The notes beneath the pieces were generated by a model. The model saw only the letters and a program-made list of their open reading frames with translations, did no database searches and was not told the DNA's origin. Shown one piece after another: positions 28,486 to 36,781 of a DNA stretch of 64,000 nucleotides; the stretch's first letter is position 1, and each line of letters begins with the position of its first letter. Position numbers and translations under genes: made by a program. Origin of the DNA: Xanthomonas citri pv. mangiferaeindicae (GTDB lineage: Bacteria > Pseudomonadota > Gammaproteobacteria > Xanthomonadales > Xanthomonadaceae); the NCBI GenBank assembly GCA_002240395.1, contig CP016836.1, forward strand, positions 620,001 to 684,000. Direction: 5' to 3'.

Positions 28486-28911
28486 ATGTCCCTCGACACC
28501 GTGCTCTACACCGCAACCGCGACCGCCACCGGCGGACGCGAAGGCCGCGCCGCCTCCAACGACGGTGCGCTCGATATCGCTCTGTCCACGCCGCGCGAAC
28601 TGGGCGGCGCCGGTGGCCCTGGCACCAACCCCGAGCAGTTGTTCGCCGCCGGCTATGCGGCGTGCTTCCTGGGTGCGCTCAAGCTGGTCGCCGGCAAGCA
28701 GAAGGTGACGCTGCCCGCCGACACCACGATCACCGGCGAGGTCGGCATCGGCCCGATTCCGGCCGGCTTCGGGATCCAGGCCACGTTGACGATCCGCGCC
28801 CCTGGCGTGCCGCGCGAGCAGTTGCAGCCGCTGGTCGACGCCGCGCACGCGGTCTGCCCTTACTCGAATGCGACCCGCGGCAACATCGATGTGACCCTGG
28901 TCGTGGCCTGA
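28486..28911 (+). CDS. ohr: Organic hydroperoxide resistance protein Ohr (OsmC family)
   Basis: A thiol peroxidase that reduces organic hydroperoxides. It opens LYTATATATGGREGRAASNDGALDIALS and has both catalytic cysteines, in NPEQLFAAGYAACFLGAL (near residue 60) and HAVCPYSNATRGNIDV (near 125), the Ohr rather than OsmC spacing. 141 aa. GGAG about 9 nt before the ATG at 28486 supports the start. ohr is usually paired with the MarR-type OhrR; here an AraC regulator is divergent instead. Confidence 0.95.
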   Translation: MSLDTVLYTATATATGGREGRAASNDGALDIALSTPRELGGAGGPGTNPEQLFAAGYAACFLGALKLVAGKQKVTLPADTTITGEVGIGPIPAGFGIQATLTIRAPGVPREQLQPLVDAAHAVCPYSNATRGNIDVTLVVA

Positions 28912-28919
28912 GCGCAGCG

Positions 28920-28945
28920 GCCGGGCGCCGTCGCAGGCGCCCGGC
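28920..28945. terminator. GC-rich hairpin between convergent ohr and GNAT genes
   Basis: Stem GCCGGGCGCC / GGCGCCCGGC of 10 bp with a 6-nt loop (GTCGCA), located exactly between two convergent stop codons. There is no T run, so it may slow or end transcription only weakly from either side. Confidence 0.6.
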
Positions 28946-29503
28946 TCAGCGCTGGGCGGGCCGACGCAGGATGAACTCCAGATCCTGCGTTGCGCCGACC
29001 GGAAACAGATACTCGCCGACCTTGCCGAAACCGTAGCGTCCATAGAACCGCTGCGCGCCGTGGTTCTCCGACCACACGCCGACCCACAGCGTGCGCGGCC
29101 CGTCGCGCAGCAGCCAGTCCATCGCGGTCTGCATCATCCGGGTGCCGAGCGCGGCCCCCTGCAGGCCACGGACGAGATACAGCCGCTTGAGCTCGCCATC
29201 GCCCGGCGCCACCTCGGCATGCGGCAGGCCGCAAGGACCGGCGGCCGCATGGCCGACGGCCTCGCCATCGCGCTCGAGCAGCCAGACCGCATAGTCGGGA
29301 TGGCTCAGCACGATGCGCTGGCGCTCGACGGCATAGGCCTCGTCGAGGAACGCGTCCAGATCGGCGTGCGGATACAGGTGCCCAAAGGTCTCGGTGAACG
29401 TGCGGGCGGCGAGCGTGGACAGCCGCGCGGCGTCGGCCTCGACGCCGCGGCGCAATACGAAACCCGGCGGCAGCGCCGCGTCGGAAGATGGGGAGACGGT
29501 CAT
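28946..29503 (-). CDS. GNAT-family N-acetyltransferase
   Basis: 185 aa from the ATG at 29503. The GNAT fold is seen in LRRGVEADAARLSTLAARTFTETFGHLY, the acetyl-CoA loop region GELKRLYLVRGLQGAALGTRMM, and WVGVWSENHGAQRFYGRYGFGKVGEYLF. This pattern is close to spermine/spermidine-type and ribosomal GNATs of the PF00583 kind. The frame continues upstream to 29569, but the extra residues are not GNAT-like. Substrate unknown. Confidence 0.88.
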   Translation of the reverse strand: MTVSPSSDAALPPGFVLRRGVEADAARLSTLAARTFTETFGHLYPHADLDAFLDEAYAVERQRIVLSHPDYAVWLLERDGEAVGHAAAGPCGLPHAEVAPGDGELKRLYLVRGLQGAALGTRMMQTAMDWLLRDGPRTLWVGVWSENHGAQRFYGRYGFGKVGEYLFPVGATQDLEFILRRPAQR

Positions 29504-29588
29504 CGCGTCATTGTCGCGCGATGCCCCGCCGGCCTCCAGCGCAACGACCGGTGGCGCCATCCCGGCCACCGCGTCGCCCCGTCAGGCG

Positions 29589-30227
29589 TCAGTGCGCGGT
29601 ATGGGCCGCCGGCACCGCCTGCACGCCCTGCTGCACACCGGTCATGTCGGGCAGCCGGTGCGCGATGCCCTTGTGGCAGTCGATGCAGGTCGCCTGCCCC
29701 GTCGCCAAGTACGTGCGGTGGATCTGCGCCGCCCGGCTCGCCTGGCGGGTCAGGTCCATCGAGTCGTAGTCGTGGCAGTTGCGGCACTCGAGCGAATCGT
29801 TGGCCTTCAGCCGCGCCCACTCGTGCTCGGCCAGCGTCAGGCGCATGTCCAGGAACTTCTCGCGCGTATTGATCGTGCCGAAGATCTTGCCCCAGACCTC
29901 CTTGGACGCCTGCATCTTGCGGCCGATCTTGTTGGTCCAATTGTGCGGGACATGGCAGTCGGGACAGGTCGCGCGCACGCCAGAACGGTTGTTGTAGTGG
30001 ATGGTGGTCTTGAGCTCCTCGAAGACGTTGTCGCGCATCTCGTGGCAGCCGGTGCAGAACTCCTCGGTGTTGGTGACCTCGAGCGCGGTGTTGAAGCCGC
30101 CCCAGAAGATCACCCCGGCAATGAACCCGCCCAGCGTCAGAAAGCCCAGGCTCAGGTGGACTGCCGGCGAGCGCAGCGTCTTCCAGAATGACCGAACCGT
30201 GGTTGCGACCCGCCCGAACGCCTTCAT
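29589..30227 (-). CDS. napC: Tetraheme quinol dehydrogenase NapC
   Basis: NapC passes electrons from the quinol pool to NapB/NapA. One N-terminal membrane anchor (about 24-43, LSLGFLTLGGFIAGVIFWGG) is followed by four heme motifs: CTGCH (58-62), CPDCH, CRNCH and CIDCH. 212 aa. The ATG at 30227 overlaps the napB stop (ATGA). It ends the napEFDABC operon; napGH are absent, so quinol oxidation must go through NapC. Confidence 0.95.
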   Translation of the reverse strand: MKAFGRVATTVRSFWKTLRSPAVHLSLGFLTLGGFIAGVIFWGGFNTALEVTNTEEFCTGCHEMRDNVFEELKTTIHYNNRSGVRATCPDCHVPHNWTNKIGRKMQASKEVWGKIFGTINTREKFLDMRLTLAEHEWARLKANDSLECRNCHDYDSMDLTRQASRAAQIHRTYLATGQATCIDCHKGIAHRLPDMTGVQQGVQAVPAAHTAH

Positions 30228-30739
30228 TCCGACGGCTCCGCGCGCTCGGACCGCAGCACGCTGTCGATGTCGCGGAAGCCGTTGGCGACCAGCGGCTGCG
30301 CGTCGGTCTGCACGACGTGGCACTGCAGGCAGAAGTAGCGCCGCGAGGACACCTCCGCCAGGAACTGGTCGTCGCGATCCATGTAATGGGTCACGCTGAT
30401 CTCCGGCGCCTGGAACTGCGCAGCGTTGCTGCGCGCGTGGCACAGCATGCAGCGGTTGGAGTTCTTGTCGACCTGGTAGCCCTCGATGCTGTGCGGCACG
30501 GTCGGCGGCTGCATCGGGTAGGCACGGCCGCGGCGACGGTCGAAGTTCTCGACCCGCGCCATCGGCAGCGGCGTGATCTCGGCGGTGATCGGCACGTTGC
30601 GGCGCAGGTTGTCGATGTCCTGGGCGGGATTGCCGCGCGCACCGACTTCAGGGGCCGGCGGCACGATTTCGGGCTTGGGGTCGCGGTCGCCGCACGCGGC
30701 CAGCACGAGCGTCAACACGATGGCGAGGATCTTGCGCAT
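30224..30739 (-). CDS. napB: Diheme electron transfer subunit NapB, with lipobox
   Basis: NapB is the small cytochrome c partner of NapA. Heme motifs CMLCH and CLQCH, and the blocks PPTVPHSIEGYQVDKNSNRC and SVTHYMDRDDQFLAEVSSRRYF, are canonical. The signal sequence MRKILAIVLTLVLAAC ends in a good lipobox (L13-A-A-C16) followed by GDRDP, so this NapB may be a lipoprotein rather than soluble. 171 aa; starts one nt after the napA stop. Confidence 0.94.
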   Translation of the reverse strand: MRKILAIVLTLVLAACGDRDPKPEIVPPAPEVGARGNPAQDIDNLRRNVPITAEITPLPMARVENFDRRRGRAYPMQPPTVPHSIEGYQVDKNSNRCMLCHARSNAAQFQAPEISVTHYMDRDDQFLAEVSSRRYFCLQCHVVQTDAQPLVANGFRDIDSVLRSERAEPSE

Positions 30740-30740
30740 G

Positions 30741-33239
30741 TCAGGCCACTCCCACCGCGGCGACCTTGGCCGCGCATTTCTTGAAATCGGTCTGCTTGGA
30801 GATCGGGTCGGTCGCATCGAGCGTGACCTTGTTGATCAGCTGGGCGGCGTCGAACCACGGCACGAAGATCACCCCACGCGGCATCCGGTTGCGGCCGCGG
30901 GTCTCCACGCGCGTGCGCATCGCACCGCGGCGCGACGATACCGAGACCTCATCGCCGCGCTTGAGGCCACGCGCGCGGGCGTCGTCGGGATGCATGAACA
31001 CCACCGCCGACGGGAATGCGCGATACAGCTCGGGAATGCGCATGGTCATCGAGCCCGAGTGCCAGTGCTCGAGCACCCGGCCGGTCACCAGCCACAGGTC
31101 GTATTCGTCATCGGGCGATTCGGCAGGCGGCTCGTAGGGCAGCGCCCAGATCACCGCGCGGCCGTCCTTGTTGCCGTAGAACTGGAAGCCCGTGCCCGGC
31201 TTGACGTACGGATCGGCGCCCTCGCGGTAGCGCCAGCGCGTCTCCTTGCCGTCGACCACCGGCCAGCGCAGGCCGCGCTCGCGGTGGTACATGTCGAACG
31301 GCGCCAGGTCGTGCGCGTGGCCGCGGCCGAACTCGGCGTACTCCTCGAACAGACCCTTCTGCACGTAGAAGCCGAACGCATCGGCCTCGGCGTTGGCGTA
31401 GCCTTCCTCGATCTGCTCGACCCCGAACGCATCGACCTTGCCGTTGCGATAGAGCACGTCGAACAGCGTCTTGCCGCGGAACTGCGGGTTCGCCGCGAGG
31501 ATCTCTTCGGGCCAGCATTCGTCGGTGGTGAAACGCTTGGAGAACTCCATCAACTGCCACAGGTCCGAACGCGCCTCGCCCGGCGCATGCACCAGTTGAT
31601 GCCAGAAGTGGGTGCGACGCTCGGCGTTGCCGTAGGCGCCCTCCTTCTCCACCCACATCGCCGAGGGCAGGATCAGGTCGGCGGCCTGGCAGGTCACCGT
31701 CGGGTAGGCGTCGGAGACGACAATGAAATTGTCGGGATTGCGGTAGCCGGGGTAGCCCTCTTCGAGCATGTTCGCGCCGGCCTGCATGTTGTTGTTGACC
31801 TGCACCCAGTACGCGTTGAGCTTGCCGTCGCGCAGCGCGCGGTTCTGTTCGACCGCGTGATAGCCAATCTTGTCCTTGATGATCCCGTGCGGGATCTTCC
31901 AGATCTCCTCGGCATGGTGGCGGTGCTCAGGGTTGGTGACCACCATGTCGGCCGGCAGGCGGTGGCTGAACGTGCCGACCTCGCGCGCGGTGCCGCAGGC
32001 CGAGGGCTGGCCGGTCAGCGAGAACGGGCTGTTGCCCGGGGTCGCGATCTTCCCGGTCAACAGGTGGATGTTGTAGACCATGTTGTTGGCCCACGTGCCG
32101 CGCGTGTGCTGGTTGAAGCCCATGGTCCAGAACGACATGACCTTGATCTTCGGATCGGCGTACAGCTCGGCCAGTTGCTCGAGCCACGCGCGCTCCACGC
32201 CGGTCATCTCGATGGCGCGCTCGAGCGTGTACGGGGCGACGAAATCGGCGAACGCCTGGAAGTCGATCGGCGTGCCGCCGTTGGGGTCCTGCGCGTTCTT
32301 GGCCGCGACCTCCAGCGGGTGCTCCGGCCGCAGGCCGTAGCCGATGTCGTCGTTGCCGCGCTTGAAGGTCGTGTGCTTGTCGACGAAATCGCGGTTGACC
32401 CGGCCGGTCTTGATGATGTGGTTGGCGATGAAGTTCAGGATGACCAGGTCGGTCTGCGGCTTGAACACCATCGGGATGTCAGCCAGCTCGAAGCTACGGT
32501 GCTCGTAGGTCGACAGCACGGCGACCTTGACGTGCGGATGGGTGAGCCGGCGATCGGTCACGCGCGTCCACAGGATCGGATGCATCTCGGCCATGTTCGA
32601 GCCCCACAGCACGAACGCATCGGCCGCCTCGATGTCGTCGTAGCAGCCCATCGGCTCGTCCATGCCGAAGGTACGCATGAAGCCGGTCACCGCCGAGGCC
32701 ATGCAATGGCGCGCGTTCGGGTCGATGTGGTTGCTGCGGAAGCCGGCCTTCATCAGCTTGTTGGCCGCGTAGCCTTCCCACACGGTCCACTGCCCGGAGC
32801 CGAACATGCCGATGCCGTCGCCGCCCTTGGCCTTGAGCACGGCGCGGAACTTCTCGGCCATGACATCGAAGGCCTCGTCCCAGCTGACCGGAGTGAAATC
32901 GCCGTCCTTCGCGAACACGCCGTTGCGCTTGCGCAGCATCGGCGTGGTCAGGCGGTCGGCGCCGTAGAGCACTTTCGACAGGAAGTAGCCTTTGACGCAG
33001 TTCAGGCCGCGATTGACCTCGGCATGCACGTCGCCGTGGGTGGCGACGACCCGCCCATCGCGCACCGCGACGTTGATGCCGCAACCGGTGCCGCAGTAGC
33101 GGCACGGCGCCTTGCTCCATTTGAGCTGCCCGTCGCCCTCGGTCATCGCCTCGGCCAAATGGGCGGGCACCGGCATGCCGGCGGCGGCCGCGGCGCTGGC
33201 GATGGCGGTGTTGCGGATGAACTCGCGGCGGCTGGTCAT
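30741..33239 (-). CDS. napA: Periplasmic nitrate reductase catalytic subunit NapA
   Basis: NapA reduces nitrate to nitrite with Mo-bis-MGD and a [4Fe-4S] cluster. A Tat signal (SRREFIRNTA) opens the protein. Cluster ligands are C46, C49, C53 and C81; the Mo-ligating Cys is C179 in PNARHCMAS. The downstream blocks WTMGFNQHTRGTW, NNNMQAGANMLEEG and HWHSGSMTMRIPEL are typical. 832 aa, full length. The ATG at 33239 overlaps the napD stop (ATGA). Confidence 0.98.
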   Translation of the reverse strand: MTSRREFIRNTAIASAAAAAGMPVPAHLAEAMTEGDGQLKWSKAPCRYCGTGCGINVAVRDGRVVATHGDVHAEVNRGLNCVKGYFLSKVLYGADRLTTPMLRKRNGVFAKDGDFTPVSWDEAFDVMAEKFRAVLKAKGGDGIGMFGSGQWTVWEGYAANKLMKAGFRSNHIDPNARHCMASAVTGFMRTFGMDEPMGCYDDIEAADAFVLWGSNMAEMHPILWTRVTDRRLTHPHVKVAVLSTYEHRSFELADIPMVFKPQTDLVILNFIANHIIKTGRVNRDFVDKHTTFKRGNDDIGYGLRPEHPLEVAAKNAQDPNGGTPIDFQAFADFVAPYTLERAIEMTGVERAWLEQLAELYADPKIKVMSFWTMGFNQHTRGTWANNMVYNIHLLTGKIATPGNSPFSLTGQPSACGTAREVGTFSHRLPADMVVTNPEHRHHAEEIWKIPHGIIKDKIGYHAVEQNRALRDGKLNAYWVQVNNNMQAGANMLEEGYPGYRNPDNFIVVSDAYPTVTCQAADLILPSAMWVEKEGAYGNAERRTHFWHQLVHAPGEARSDLWQLMEFSKRFTTDECWPEEILAANPQFRGKTLFDVLYRNGKVDAFGVEQIEEGYANAEADAFGFYVQKGLFEEYAEFGRGHAHDLAPFDMYHRERGLRWPVVDGKETRWRYREGADPYVKPGTGFQFYGNKDGRAVIWALPYEPPAESPDDEYDLWLVTGRVLEHWHSGSMTMRIPELYRAFPSAVVFMHPDDARARGLKRGDEVSVSSRRGAMRTRVETRGRNRMPRGVIFVPWFDAAQLINKVTLDATDPISKQTDFKKCAAKVAAVGVA

Positions 33240-33553
33240 GCCGTTGCTCCTGTCGTGTCTTGTGTACGGGTGTCGGCCGGCGCGAGGTCGCGATCGATCG
33301 CGGATGTCGGCTCGGCATGGTGGTAGACGAGGTTGACGGCCATCACCCCGGCCACGGCCTGCAGGACATCGATGCTCGCCATCAGGCCGCGCGTGCCGTC
33401 GCTCTCCTGCAGCAGCACGCTGCAGGTGTCCTCCTGCATCGCGAGCTCCAGGCCGTCGGTGGTCGCGACCGCAGCCGCCAATGCATCGCGCGCCTCGGGA
33501 CGGTGGCGGACGACCAGGCTGGCGACATGCCATTCGGGACGGGGGTCAGACAT
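33236..33553 (-). CDS. napD: NapA Tat-signal chaperone NapD
   Basis: NapD binds the NapA twin-arginine leader until the cofactor is in place. The 105-residue protein begins with WHVASLVVRHRPEARDALAAAVA, the short ferredoxin-like NapD fold, and has TTDGLELAMQEDTCSVLLQES. It overlaps napF by 8 nt at its start and napA by 4 nt at its end, so the genes are tightly coupled. The tail after residue 85 is polar and poorly conserved in type. Confidence 0.9.
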   Translation of the reverse strand: MSDPRPEWHVASLVVRHRPEARDALAAAVATTDGLELAMQEDTCSVLLQESDGTRGLMASIDVLQAVAGVMAVNLVYHHAEPTSAIDRDLAPADTRTQDTTGATA

Positions 33554-34067
33554 GGGCAGCGTCCTCAGAGGTGACGGGCCGCAGCGAGATCGCGGCCGAT
33601 GGGCAGCCAGCAACGCAGGCGCCGCAGCCGGTGCAGCGGTCCGCGGCCACGACCGGCGTGGGCACGCGCGAGGTCACCGGAAAATGGATCGCCGATTCGC
33701 CGCAGGCATCGCGGCAGCTCGAACACACGATGCCGTGCAGCGTCAGGCAGGTCTCGGCGACGCGCGCCTGCAGCGCCCAGGCGATGTCTGTGACCGAACG
33801 GAACGCGGGGGCCTCACAGGCGGACGCGCAATCGGTGCAGAACGTACATTCGCCCAGCGCCGGATCGAACACCGGCAAGCGCCCCTCGCCGATCACCAGC
33901 ACACGCTCGGGACAGGCCGCAACGCAGGCACCGCAGCCCGTGCAGGCATCGACGAACGCGCGCTCGTCCAGCGCCCAGGGCGGGCGCAAGGGATGCGGGG
34001 CGTGCAGACGACCGCGCAGCAGCGCGCGTCGGCGCGGATCGGGCGGTCTGGTGGCGGCGGCTACCAT
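33546..34067 (-). CDS. napF: Ferredoxin-type protein NapF
   Basis: A cytoplasmic iron-sulfur protein thought to help mature NapA. Cysteine groups CTGCGACVAACP, CTFCTDCASACE, CSSCRDAC and CTGCGACVAGCP give three or four [4Fe-4S] sites. 173 aa from the ATG at 34067. The N-terminus (RRALLRGRLHAPHPLRPPWALDE) is the usual NapF opening. Lies between napE and napD. Confidence 0.94.
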   Translation of the reverse strand: MVAAATRPPDPRRRALLRGRLHAPHPLRPPWALDERAFVDACTGCGACVAACPERVLVIGEGRLPVFDPALGECTFCTDCASACEAPAFRSVTDIAWALQARVAETCLTLHGIVCSSCRDACGESAIHFPVTSRVPTPVVAADRCTGCGACVAGCPSAAISLRPVTSEDAAHV

Positions 34068-34079
34068 GACGAAGGCGGC

Positions 34080-34289
34080 CTAGTGCGTGGGTGGGCCAGT
34101 GAACATCTGCCAGAACCACACGGAGAACCCGTAGCTGGCGACGATCAGCACCGACAGTATCGGGAACATCACCACCGTGATGAACAGGAACAGCAGCAGT
34201 TCCTTGCGCTTGGCCCGGCGCGGATCGACCGGCTCGGCCGGTTCGGCGGGGGCGGTCAAGAGGGCAGCCTCCTGCGCTTCGGGCTTCAT
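34080..34289 (-). CDS. napE: Small membrane protein NapE
   Basis: A 69-residue protein with a basic stretch RRAKRKELLLFLFITVVMFPILSVLIV and one membrane helix, then SYGFSVWFWQMFTGPP, matching NapE. The ATG at 34289 has AGGA 6 nt upstream. First gene of the nap operon, directly behind a class II Fnr promoter. Its exact role is unknown. Confidence 0.9.
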   Translation of the reverse strand: MKPEAQEAALLTAPAEPAEPVDPRRAKRKELLLFLFITVVMFPILSVLIVASYGFSVWFWQMFTGPPTH

Positions 34290-34322
34290 GGGCGGTCCTG
34301 TCGAAGAAGAAGTCGCGCTCGG

Positions 34323-34364
34323 AGGATACCCAACCGGCGCGACAGATGTGTTGATCGCGATCAA
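34323..34364 (-). promoter_or_regulatory. Fnr/Anr-dependent promoter of the nap operon
   Basis: TTGATCGCGATCAA at 34351-34364 is a perfect Fnr/Anr palindrome. On the minus strand a -10-like TATCCT (34328-34323) follows after 22 nt, so the box is centred at -41.5 from a start near 34316, the class II position. This leaves a 27-nt leader before napE with AGGA as ribosome binding site. Confidence 0.88.
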
Positions 34365-34412
34365 CAATGGGCCACTGCGCGATACCGGCCGCGCAGCGAT
34401 GGGGCCGCGCGG

Positions 34413-36176
34413 TCATTCAGCGCGGGCGCGCACCTGGATGTGGACTTCGGCCAGCTGCGCGTCGGCGATCGGCGACGGCGCATCGGTCATCAGGCACTGC
34501 GCGCCGGTGGTCTTGGGGAACGCGATGACATCGCGGATCGATTCGGTGCCGGCCATCAGTGCCGCGAGGCGATCGATGCCGAACGCGATCCCGCCGTGCG
34601 GCGGCGCGCCGTACTTCAAGGCATCGAGCAGGAAGCCGAACTTGGCCTGGGCCTCCTCGGCGCCGATGCCGAGCAGATCGAATACCGCCGACTGCATCGA
34701 GGACCGGTGGATACGGATCGAGCCGCCGCCGATCTCGTTGCCGTTGAGCACCATGTCGTAGCCGCGCGAGACCGCAGTCGCCGCATTGGCTCGCAGGTCG
34801 GCCTCGTCATCGACCGCCGGCGCGGTGAAGGGATGGTGCAAGGCGACGTAGCGCTGCGCCTCGTCGTCCCATTCGAACATCGGAAAATCGGTCACCCACA
34901 GCGGCTTCCACCCCTCGGCCACCAGGCCGAAGTCCTTACCGGCCTTCAGACGGATCGCGCCCATGAAGTCGCTGACCGTCGCGTACTTGCCCGCGCCGAA
35001 GAACACCAGGTCGCCGTTGCCCGCACCCACGTGCGACACCAGCGCGGCGAAGGCCGCCTCGTCGAAGAACTTCTGGATCGGCGAACTGACCTCGCCGGAC
35101 TCGGCGATCTTGATGTACGCCAGGCCCTTGGCGCCGTACTTGGCCGCGTGGGCGGCGTACTCGTCGATCTGCTTGCGGCTCAGCGACGCGCCGCCAGGAA
35201 TGCGCAGCGCGCAGACGCGGCCATTCGCCTCGTTCGCGGGACCCGCGAACACCGCAAAGCCGCAATCCTTGACCAGCTCGGCGACATCGACCAGTTCCAG
35301 CGCGATGCGCAGGTCCGGCTTGTCGGAGCCGTAACGGCGCATGGCTTCGGCATAGGTCATGCGCGGGAACTGCGCGTCGAGTTCGACGCCGGCGACCTCG
35401 CGGAACACATCACGGATCATCGCTTCGACCGTGTCCTGCACGTCGCGCTCGGACACCCAGGCGAATTCCATGTCGAGCTGGGTGAATTCCAGCTGGCGAT
35501 CGGCGCGCAGCGCCTCGTCGCGGAAGCAACGCGCCACCTGGTAGTAGCGGTCGAAGCCGGACATCATCAGGATCTGCTTGAACAGCTGCGGCGACTGCGG
35601 CAACGCGTAAAACTCGCCCGGATGCATGCGTGCAGGCACCAGGAAGTCGCGCGCACCTTCCGGCGTCGCCTTGGTCAGGATCGGGGTCTCGATGTCCTGG
35701 AAGCCGCGCGCATCGAGCCAGTGGCGCAGCGCGCTGACCAGCTTGGTGCGCGTGCGCATGCGGCGCTGCATCTGCGGATGGCGCAGGTCGAGATAGCGGT
35801 ACTTGAGGCGCGTCTCCTCGCCCGGGTTCTCGTGGTGATGGAACGGCAGCGGCTCGGCCTTGTTCAAGACCTCGATGGTCTGCGCGACGACCTCGACCTG
35901 GCCGGTCCGGATCTTCGGGTTGACCGAATGCCGGCGACGGACGACGCCGGTGATGCGCAGGCAGTCCTCGTAGCCCACCTGCTCGGCCAGGGACAGCACC
36001 TCCGCGTTGCCCGGCTCGGCCGACGGCTCGGCGACGACCTGGACGATGCCCTCGTGGTCGCGCAGATCGATGAAGCAGACGCCGCCGAGGTTGCGGGCGA
36101 CATCGGCCCAGCCGCACAGGGTGACGGTCTGGTCGATCAGCGCCTCGTCGACGAGGCCGCAGAAATGGGTACGCAT
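34413..36176 (-). CDS. aspS: Aspartyl-tRNA synthetase AspS (bacterial type)
   Basis: AspS charges tRNA-Asp. It has the N-terminal OB fold (MRTHFCGLVDEALIDQTVTLCGWADVARNLGGVCFIDLRD), class II motif 2 (YYQVARCFRDEALRADRQLEFTQLDMEF), the bacterial GAD insertion domain, and motif 3 (HGGIAFGIDRLAALMAG). 587 aa. The ATG at 36176 has GGAG 5 nt upstream; a GTG two codons earlier is less likely. The gene lies on the same strand as nap and just upstream of it, with its stop 49 bp before... the nap promoter on the far side; the two are separate units. Confidence 0.96.
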   Translation of the reverse strand: MRTHFCGLVDEALIDQTVTLCGWADVARNLGGVCFIDLRDHEGIVQVVAEPSAEPGNAEVLSLAEQVGYEDCLRITGVVRRRHSVNPKIRTGQVEVVAQTIEVLNKAEPLPFHHHENPGEETRLKYRYLDLRHPQMQRRMRTRTKLVSALRHWLDARGFQDIETPILTKATPEGARDFLVPARMHPGEFYALPQSPQLFKQILMMSGFDRYYQVARCFRDEALRADRQLEFTQLDMEFAWVSERDVQDTVEAMIRDVFREVAGVELDAQFPRMTYAEAMRRYGSDKPDLRIALELVDVAELVKDCGFAVFAGPANEANGRVCALRIPGGASLSRKQIDEYAAHAAKYGAKGLAYIKIAESGEVSSPIQKFFDEAAFAALVSHVGAGNGDLVFFGAGKYATVSDFMGAIRLKAGKDFGLVAEGWKPLWVTDFPMFEWDDEAQRYVALHHPFTAPAVDDEADLRANAATAVSRGYDMVLNGNEIGGGSIRIHRSSMQSAVFDLLGIGAEEAQAKFGFLLDALKYGAPPHGGIAFGIDRLAALMAGTESIRDVIAFPKTTGAQCLMTDAPSPIADAQLAEVHIQVRARAE

Positions 36177-36298
36177 GGACACTCCGAACGCGGAAAAGAC
36201 ACGGGATACCGACCGCCCGGCGGGCGGAACCCGATAGTGTAAGGCGTGCGCGGCGGTCCGCGCGCGCCTGCGTTGGGAGCGGCGTCGGCCGCGTGGCC

Positions 36299-36634
36299 TC
36301 AGTCGGCCGCGGCGGCGGGCTTGGCGGCCGGCTTGGTCTCGACCTTGGGTGCGGGCACGTCCGACTTGGCCGCCGGCGCCGGGCTCGCGGCGGCGTCGCC
36401 GGCAGGCTTGGCGGATTCGCCGCCTTCGGCCAGGTTGCGCTTCTTGTCGCCGTCCTTCTTGAAGTCGGTCTCGTACCAGCCGCTGCCGGCCAGACGGAAC
36501 GCAGGCGCGGTGAGCTGGCGCTTGACGGCCGCCGCGCCGCAGGCCGGACAGGTCTCGGGATCGGGATCGGAGAGCTTCTGCAGACGGTCGAAATCGTGGC
36601 CGCAGTCGGCGCAGCGGAAGGCGTAGATCGGCAT
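36299..36634 (-). CDS. FmdB-family zinc ribbon protein
   Basis: 111 aa starting MPIYAFRCADCGHDFDRLQ; two CxxC pairs (CADC and CPAC) make a zinc ribbon, followed by the family motif FRLAGSGWYETDFKK. The last 50 residues are a disordered Lys/Pro/Ala tail. FmdB-like ribbons are widespread small proteins of unclear function, often just upstream of aspS, as here (it is 122 bp ahead of aspS on the same strand). Confidence 0.92.
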   Translation of the reverse strand: MPIYAFRCADCGHDFDRLQKLSDPDPETCPACGAAAVKRQLTAPAFRLAGSGWYETDFKKDGDKKRNLAEGGESAKPAGDAAASPAPAAKSDVPAPKVETKPAAKPAAAAD

Positions 36635-36781
36635 GGTGGGAAAGAAGGAACCTTGACTGGGCGTGGACATGGGGGCGCCGGCGACCGGATCAAGCCCGCC
36701 GCACACCGTCACGGCGCGCTCGCACGATCCCACCCGACCACTTGTCGGTTCCCGTCCACGGGCCTCCGCTCGCCTTGGACG

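Noticed and set aside
30573..33326. Plus-strand frame of 917 codons opposite napA
   Set aside because: High GC gives long stop-free antisense frames; composition is not protein-like and napA is certain.
33333..36242. Plus-strand frame of 969 codons opposite napD-aspS
   Set aside because: It crosses several real genes on the other strand and matches no domain pattern.
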